A stretch of DNA of 64,000 nt, from the NCBI RefSeq assembly GCF_030272615.1, contig NC_081408.1, forward strand, positions 767,657,330-767,721,329. The letters are read 5' to 3'. The translations under genes and the position numbers were made by a program. Numbering within the stretch: the stretch's first letter is position 1; each line of letters opens with the position of its first letter. Shown in pieces: positions 57,621-64,000 of this stretch. Below the pieces are notes generated by a model that ran no database searches, was not told where the DNA came from, and saw only the letters and a program-made list of their open reading frames with translations. The stretch comes from Cryptomeria japonica (taxonomy: Eukaryota > Streptophyta > Pinopsida > Cupressales > Cupressaceae).

Positions 57621-57639
57621 CTAACAAAACTTTATCCCA

Positions 57640-59231
57640 GATGAGTACTACAATAAATAACACACTAATGTCCAACTCTGTTTGCTACTAAATACTGCAC
57701 CAATCTGTCTTACTTCAATTCACAGACATTTTAACAAATAGTTGGCATAACGGTGAATATGAAAGTTTTCTGCAACTATTTTGAATGTTGTTGTGATTTC
57801 GGCATCTGTAATAGGCTCTCCGTATTTGCTACAATTTTCCCCCCATTCAATCTTGAGAGATTTTGTCAAACAGTTGTCCTACAAAAACCCTTTCTTCTGA
57901 TTTCTTCCTTCTAATGTTCTTTGGTTTTGTTGATACATGGTACATTTCGAGTGTTTGGAGACCTTACATCTTAACATGGAGTACAATCAATAATTAATCA
58001 TTGTTTCAATTTAAAATGCACCAACTGGATATCTATGAACAATTTCTATTGCAACTATTCCAAAATTTTCACAAATAGTCAAGAAAACGTGAGTTCTGGA
58101 CTTGATTTTTGGAAGATAATAACATGAAGTATAATGACCAAATCAAAGAACCTGGAGATACCCCTGTGACTTGTTCAAATTACAGTGGTGACACTAGTGC
58201 AGTTACCAACAGCGAACAGATTTGTCTATGATCTCAGCATTGAATGGATCCAGTTCGCTAGACTCAACCCAAAACGTCTTCACTGGTTAGTCAAACAATA
58301 ATGATTAGAACCACGCCCAACAATAAATATTCGTGCCCAGCTACCTAAATTGCCAGTTATAGATTTTGCTTTCAGGTTGGTAACACTTGTAGAGGAATCG
58401 CTATTCTCAGGCTAATATCAAATTATAAAGCCTACACATTCACTCCAGAGTTCGTGTGATCATCTCAAACTCCCCTGCCTATAATAATCTCCCTACCTGG
58501 ATGAATATAGTCGTCTCAAACTCCAGAGCCGTTAACAGTTTCACCAAAAGGAGGCAAACTCTTTGTAAAACAATTTTCACACATTCAGAGGAAAAACAAC
58601 TCAGTTAATTCTTGTTTGCGCCACTAAGCACTCCATGTAACCATAACCTTCTTTTCATGTCCTGTAGATGTCCCATCTAGGTGCCCGGCAGCTCAATGGT
58701 CATGTCCAGGAATTTAAGTTGTTTGCCTATTCAGATTCCCACTAAATCCTGTACAAGAAGCTTGAAGAGATAACGCCTTTCATGAAGAGACGCTGTAGCC
58801 TATGTCCGATTCCTTCTATTCTCGTACTAGTTGAAGCGACCAAAAGACAACCAGCGATTCTGACAGCTTCCACAAATTCGCCAAAATGTGATAGACCTGG
58901 TTATCCAAACAACTCTTCTCCTAAATAATCAATTCACTCAAACACAAATGACAACGCACAACACCTGGTATATCTTAGTCGACGTTGTACCTTAACCCAA
59001 ACGCTGACTGTGATCTTTGCTAGTGTTTGTGGCCCACAACCTGCCACAAACCACATGTCCCATGCCTCATTGATAATGCAACGTACGGTGCTTAAACTGG
59101 GCAATATTCATCCCATGAATTTCTGTCGCACTTCTCAAAACTGCAATCTCTGTGCATTCGCCGAAGGGTCACGCTACTGCAAAATCACCGAGTGCTTCAG
59201 TTTTTTCTTATTCATCACAGGCTAGCATGAA
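57640..59231. other. Leader-side stretch of the LTR element, copy B
   Basis: Equivalent of 17640-19180 with unusually few differences. After 59181 it continues into CACCGAGTGCTTCAG and the PBS, which A lacks. Confidence 0.5.
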
Positions 59232-59233
59232 AA

Positions 59234-59248
59234 CCAACTCTGGTACCA
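59234..59248 (-). other. Primer-binding site of the PDS5-carrying element
   Basis: Minus-strand TGGTACCAGAGTTGG next to the LTR end; differs from the consensus initiator-Met site TGGTATCAGAGC by one base within the first eleven. Confidence 0.7.
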
Positions 59249-59249
59249 C

Positions 59250-59925
59250 TATAATATTTCTTATGGATATTAATTTAGATTACTCTAAATTTATTTCACA
59301 AGAATTTCATGAACAATCTGCAAGAATTTAATCTCCAAAACATCCAATATTATGTAGACAAATTTCTATTTTAAAACTTTAATTGTAGTTTAGAACAAAC
59401 TCTAAAAATCATATGAATGTTGCCATTAAATCTTCAGTAGAAGAAACAACAGAAATATTCAATCTTAGCCACGTAATTTACAATCAGATTGGAATTACGG
59501 ACAATATGAATTTGAAGCACAAAGTGAGACACCTAAGTGATATATCCAACTGACAATGAGATTTCATCCACAGCCTCCAAGCTCGAGGGTTTACGTCCTC
59601 AAACCTGCTGAAAAGCCCAAGCTTCCCAGAATTTTCCAAGAGAGAACAATAACAAAGCATAAACCAAGTATACCAAAATGAGCCTCTTCGTGTACTTAAA
59701 TAGCACATCCTTGTGACTCTTCTTCTCTTATCCTTTGCCTATCTCGTATAATTCTTCTTTAATAATAAAGTGACTTTATTTTATAATTTGATGTTGACAT
59801 AAAGTCACTTAAATATGCTTTAATAAATAATTAAATTAAGTTGTCTTTAAAGTTATTATGTTTTGACAATTTAAAACTTAATTATTTAATTGATTTGGAC
59901 TAATATCCAAAAAAGAGACATTACA
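59250..59925 (-). repeat. Right (5') LTR of the PDS5-carrying element, copy B only
   Basis: 676 bp; on the minus strand it starts TGTAATGTCTCTTTTTTGGA, the start of many plant Ty3/gypsy LTRs. Not present in A. The flanks (GAAA before 54081, CAATA after 59925) do not show a matching 5-bp duplication. Confidence 0.8.
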
Positions 59926-60335
59926 CAATACCATTGATAAGAAGAATAATCATGAGAAGATCATATTGATTTTGAATATCTACATGAAGCAACTCATGTT
60001 GAGAGAAGACAATATCAACTTTAGTTGCACGCATACATTCCAATAGAGAAGTCACATCATGTTGCCAAAGAATACCCAGTCATTTACTTTCCATGCCATG
60101 TTAGAAACAAAGAAATAGGTCCATCACGGTGCCAAAGAACAACCAGTCAATCATTTCCATGGCATCTTCATCACTGATTCTCCATTAAATATCATATCTT
60201 TTGTTGTTGTACTATCTTCAATATCAATTTATGATTTATGAGCTCTTGCCTGTCGTGGACTTCCTATGTCAGAAGCTTCATAGATAATATCACTTCCATC
60301 ATTTAGTTTAACTGTGACCAACCATCACTCCAAAA
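59926..60335. other. Flank present only in copy B
   Basis: No gene is established. A minus-strand frame reads S-L-L-E-C-M-R-A-T-K-V-D-I-V-F (59990-60080) and could be gypsy gag-pol sequence continuous with the protease fragment left of 54081, which would make the LTR element a nested insertion. Confidence 0.35.
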
Positions 60336-61690
60336 CATTAAGAACCCTCATCATTTTTCCATATTTTTATGAAAATGATATTGGCTGCATGTTGCTTGTA
60401 AAATTCAAATCAATGCTACTCGAATCATCTATACCATGTTCCATGCCTCCATAAATGAGAGACCATCAGAATAGAACTAAAAGTACTAACATTTGACATT
60501 TTGCTTCCTCTAATAGAATTGTCTTCACTAACATTGCTATCAATAGAGAGATTATGCTTATACCAATATTAAAATTTTGCCCCCACCATATTGGTGTTCA
60601 ACCTACAAATTCTATTTATTTATAATGCGGAGCTTTTGCAAATGTTGACACTTCTCAACCAATGCACCAAGAACTGTTGAAATGAAGCTACGGGTTGAAC
60701 TTAATTTTCAAAGTTTTCTTGCACAATGGTTTGATAGTATGTGACCTCCAACATAGTTAAGCAATATAAATCAATGATATTTAATGGCTTGCATGAAGCC
60801 TTATCAAAATTTTAAGCAACTCTATTGATCGTCAATATATTGTTGCAGACTGCTACAAGTTTCCACACTTCACTGCAAATCTAAACATGGAGAGAAAATG
60901 CCATCTCAAGGCTTTGAAAAAATTTTCCAATAGAACTCACATAATTGCATCCAACACCCACAAAACTTTGCTGCAAATAAGAAAACAAAAGGCAATCTAT
61001 TTAAAAATCTAAATACAACTTCCACTGCTCTATTGATCTTGTTTTTAACTCTTTTGCTAATTTCAGTAAGTGATTGGTATCCACATATGGATAATGTTGA
61101 AGTAGCTTAAGATTCATTATAAAACCACCAGCCAACAAGCGACTTCTTATGAAAAATGGCATATCACAACACTTCAACATTATGATAAGATGTCGCTTGT
61201 TGGCTGGTGGTTATACAATGAATCTTTAAGCTACAAGTCTTCATCATGTCTCTTAAGGAGTGTGGTCGAATTTGCAATTGTAGAATGTATGTCCACGACA
61301 CTGTTATCCAATTGTTGACAAAAGTGATCTCGAAAGTCATTTAGCAAGTCAACAAAGAAAAAATATGTGTCAACTTCTATATTCACTACATTGGACTCAT
61401 CCAGATCTATTTTGAATACATAGAACAATGGAGCTACAACTTCATTCATCTCTTGTGTTGAAAATGTTAGCTAGTTTGGATACCTGATTATCGAATTTTA
61501 ATGTTGTCAAATGACAATTAAAATTCATGTGTATTATCTCAATTAAATTTTTTATTGTGTTGGACCCAAATGTAATGTGGGAAGCAATTAATTATGTTAT
61601 TGGGTTGGACCCAAATGTAACATGGAAAGGCAATTCAATGACTATTGGGCTGGACCCAAATATCTAATGTGGGAAATGTATAATGACAAT
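60336..61690. other. Shared stretch without a recognised gene, copy B
   Basis: Partner of 19707-21083. The 72-codon minus frame at 61231-61449 has no domain. An LTR-like segment begins at about 61467 (TGTTAGCTAG). Confidence 0.5.
61104..61231. repeat. Hairpin with 45-bp arms, copy B
   Basis: Same structure as 20482-20610. A compensating-type change (CTAGTGG to CTGGTGG) makes the B stem pair slightly better than A. Confidence 0.8.
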
Positions 61691-62833
61691 ACAACATTAT
61701 TTAATTGTCATGCAAGCCAACTTGAGGATGATTGGCACAAAAAGGGTGATATATAAACCACTTCAAAATGAAGTCATTTACAAACAATCATTTATCAAAT
61801 GCTATCTGCTCTCCTAGCAACAATTCCCTCTCATGTGAACTTGTATAAGGCGATTGTGCAAAAACTCTTCAAGGTTGAATGTGGCAAAGTTGTCAAAGTT
61901 CTTCATAAGGCTCTTGAGCAAATCTGATCTGGAGATCTGCTCCTCCTCCTTATCATCTGCTATTAATAAAGGGTTGCATTCATCACTGATATCTTGAACA
62001 ACAATCTGAGATAAGTCATTGCCTTGTAAACTGTCTATATTTGAGATAATACATATCACATTTAAAGGCTAGGTTTTTCACCTCTAAGAGGGAGGCTTTC
62101 CTAGGCTATTGGTGTCTTGTGTCTTGTGTTTTATTGTTGTTATTGTTTATTCACAAGCTGATTATAATCTAATTGGTTAAATTAACATTTGATTGCTTAA
62201 AATTAACACCTTGCACATATCTAATTCTCAGGTTAAGTTTTGCAAAAATGAGCAATATATCTTTCAATAATTCCTGATTTGAAATTGCCGAATTAGAATC
62301 TCTAAAAAAATGCACATCTGGATGTGTACGTTTCACATCATGTTTTGTATCCTAGAAGAACTGATTACAGATATTGCTTTGGATGTGTACATTTCACATC
62401 ATTCTTTGTATCCTGGAAGAACTGATTACAGATACTGCTTTTCCCAAGACTCAGTGGATGTTCTTCATGGGTGATTTAAAGTCTTCTAAGAATTCCACTT
62501 CCATCCTTCTTGTTACTTTTCAAGGATTAACAAGAAGCTCCTCCATGGCATGATTTTCTCAAATTTAAGCGCTGAAGATCAAACCCTAAGACCATCAAAT
62601 ACTTTGCATGCATGCTTCATAATACAAATAGCTCGAAATGTGATATAAAAACTAGACAAACAAATAAGAAAAGTCAATAAATTTTGCCTTTTTGAAAAAG
62701 ATAGCTCCTCGCTAGCCCTCAAGCTTATTTTGGCTTGATTATAATTTGTTGATGATTTAAATAATATAACATTAATACAAAATTTATCTAGGGCTGATAA
62801 ATCATATAACCCAAATACCAAAAACTTTTCCAT
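61691..62833. other. 1.14-kb segment present only in copy B, LTR-like
   Basis: Copy A joins GACAATA directly to TAAGTGAAC. The B segment continues the TGTTAGCTAG segment with a TATA element (GATATATAAACC, 61747-61758) and a Copia-like leader word (CACCTCTAAGAGGGAGGC, about 62080). This suggests an LTR spanning about 61467 to 62220 that A has partly deleted. The minus frame 61814-62059 (81 codons, acidic) is not recognised. Confidence 0.45.
62320..62439. repeat. 61-bp tandem duplication
   Basis: GGATGTGTACGTTTCACATC...ATTGCTTT at 62320-62380 is repeated at 62381-62439 with five differences. Confidence 0.9.
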
Positions 62834-63533
62834 ATAAGTGAACTGAAACTGGAGGCCATAAACACTGCAAAGATTTAACATTAATCACACTGAAGCCTGT
62901 AATTTAGTCTCTCACCAATCTGGAAGAATTAAATCTTACAACCCCATATGGGAGTTGGGCCTTTGGCTATCCGACCAAAAAATAAATTCATTTTTAATCA
63001 AGAACCTCTCAGATTGCCACAAATCTAGAAGTTGTTGCATTTGGGCTCAAAATATCATCTGGGTTGCTCTAGAATCTTGATATCTGAAACATTTTCCTAG
63101 ATCATTTTTGACCATTTGATAGTCATAAATACATTGAAACTTAAAAGAAACTAGACAACCATACTACTATATGTCTTGAAAAACTTTCTATCAAACGGTT
63201 TTGGAAGAAAATCAGCAGGTTGCAAGATTTCAATCTTCAATGTCGAGGTCTTGGATAAATGCAACAGGGATCAAACCTAGACTCTATCATCGGAAAGTGA
63301 ATAGGCACTAAAACTTGCCAAATTAAAGATACCAACAAATCATTCCAAAACCTTGACATTTACACCTCTTAATTATGAGAGACTGGTTCTTGTGTATCAT
63401 TATTCATGAATGATGACTCAATGATTTTGATTTATATCATAATTTGGCTTGAAATGAAAAAATTGATGAGATCAAGGGGCTCTATAATGAATGGTTCGTA
63501 AGACACAACACTTCTGAACACCTTGCAAACTAA
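62834..63533. other. Shared stretch left of the MITE, copy B
   Basis: Partner of 21084-21768. No gene recognised. Confidence 0.5.
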
Positions 63534-63958
63534 GGTCGGGTCCCATGGAGGGGGGCTTGCTTAAAAATAGAGCTAAGGCTGATGAGAATTTTTAGAAAAA
63601 TTTTAAATATGGTGGTCCCATGAATGTTGTTGTGCAAACCAGCTTAAAATTTGAACTACTAAATTCAAGGAAGTTTGAGCACAAAAAAGATAAAATTAAT
63701 TAAATAAATGTCATTTTCCCTCTTCATTTGATTTTGGTGAGAAATGGAATGTGCAAATTATTGACAAGTGGCAAACAAAGTTCCTAAGCTGGTGGGGCAA
63801 TTTCTAGCACCACCCTTTTTTTATCTGCTTCCTAAAAAGTAGGGGCTCCTTTTTGGGGGGGAAAGATTCTAAATAATCCTGTAGAGGAAAAAAAATTGCT
63901 CATGGGACCATTTTTTCCTTCAAAATAGAGCCTAAGCCCCTCCCATGGGACCCCAGCT
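63534..63958. mobile_element. MITE with GGTCCCATGG terminal inverted repeats, copy B
   Basis: 425 bp, flanked by TAA on both sides, partner of 21769-22194. Confidence 0.65.
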
Positions 63959-64000
63959 TAAGTGGGCTTAATCTTGGAGAAAATGGAGTAGTACTGGAAT

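Larger units (their letters stand above)
54721..59249 (-). mobile_element. Interior of the PDS5-carrying LTR element, copy B
   Basis: Bounded on the right by a PBS (TGGTACCAGAGTTGG, minus strand, 59234-59248), a variant of the initiator-Met TGGTATCAGAGC. The interior holds the same unrecognised protein-like segment and PDS5 fragment as A and no retroelement enzymes. The presence of PBS plus two LTRs in B establishes that the captured sequence is inside an LTR element. Confidence 0.7.
36211..64000 (+). repeat. Copy B of the long direct duplication
   Basis: Partner of 4827-22238, continuing to the window edge. It contains every shared module of copy A in the same order and orientation, plus the LTR element at 45032-52882, the right LTR and PBS at 59232-59925, and two extra segments (36919-37730, 61691-62833). 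The offset is exactly 40000 from about 14.72 to 19.18 kb, with no net indel across that stretch. Confidence 0.95.

Overview
The window is repeat-dominated nuclear DNA from a plant, most likely a gymnosperm. That placement is an inference from LTR retrotransposons, plant L1-type LINEs carrying RNase H, nested insertions, plant-type introns and PDS5 homology. No intact host gene was recognised. Almost every protein-coding signal belongs to a mobile element or a decayed gene copy.

Layout. 1-4.6 kb: a decayed Ty3/gypsy chromovirus pol on the minus strand (protease, RT, RNase H, broken integrase, chromodomain), then the RNase H tail of a LINE. 4.83-22.24 kb (copy A) and 36.21-64.0 kb (copy B) are two direct copies of one long block, about 1-3% diverged in hand-counted samples. 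Each copy holds, in order: an AT-rich stretch, a 5'-truncated LINE, short tandem repeats, a 1.8-kb cluster of interleaved inverted repeats, GGATCC-centred palindromes, a promoter-like segment, a decayed gypsy protease fragment, an LTR element with a PDS5-like gene fragment, a long hairpin and a MITE. Copy B also carries a complete 7.85-kb LTR element (45032-52882) with a CCCCC target duplication that copy A lacks. Between the copies lie a Copia-type solo LTR (22.56-24.04 kb), a 1.2-kb C/T-only tract flanked by a repeated GTAC-centred motif, a decayed DNA-transposon-like gene (27.34-28.82 kb), about four copies of a 359-bp satellite, a non-autonomous Copia element (31.31-35.77 kb) and the 3' end of an intron-bearing gene cut off at the copy-B boundary.

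The main biology is two unrelated LTR elements, one Ty3/gypsy and one Copia, that each keep gag and protease but have no reverse transcriptase or integrase. The gypsy one has an uninterrupted 1147-codon ORF, recognisable primer-binding and polypurine sites, and a repeated 30-nt stem-loop in its LTRs and leader. Both look like elements that would need enzymes from a relative. A third LTR element in the block carries a cohesin-regulator (PDS5) fragment without introns plus a second protein-like segment I do not recognise.

Limits: coordinates of decayed elements are approximate, similarity was judged by eye, and the two copies could be an assembly artefact (two haplotypes placed in tandem) rather than a genomic duplication.
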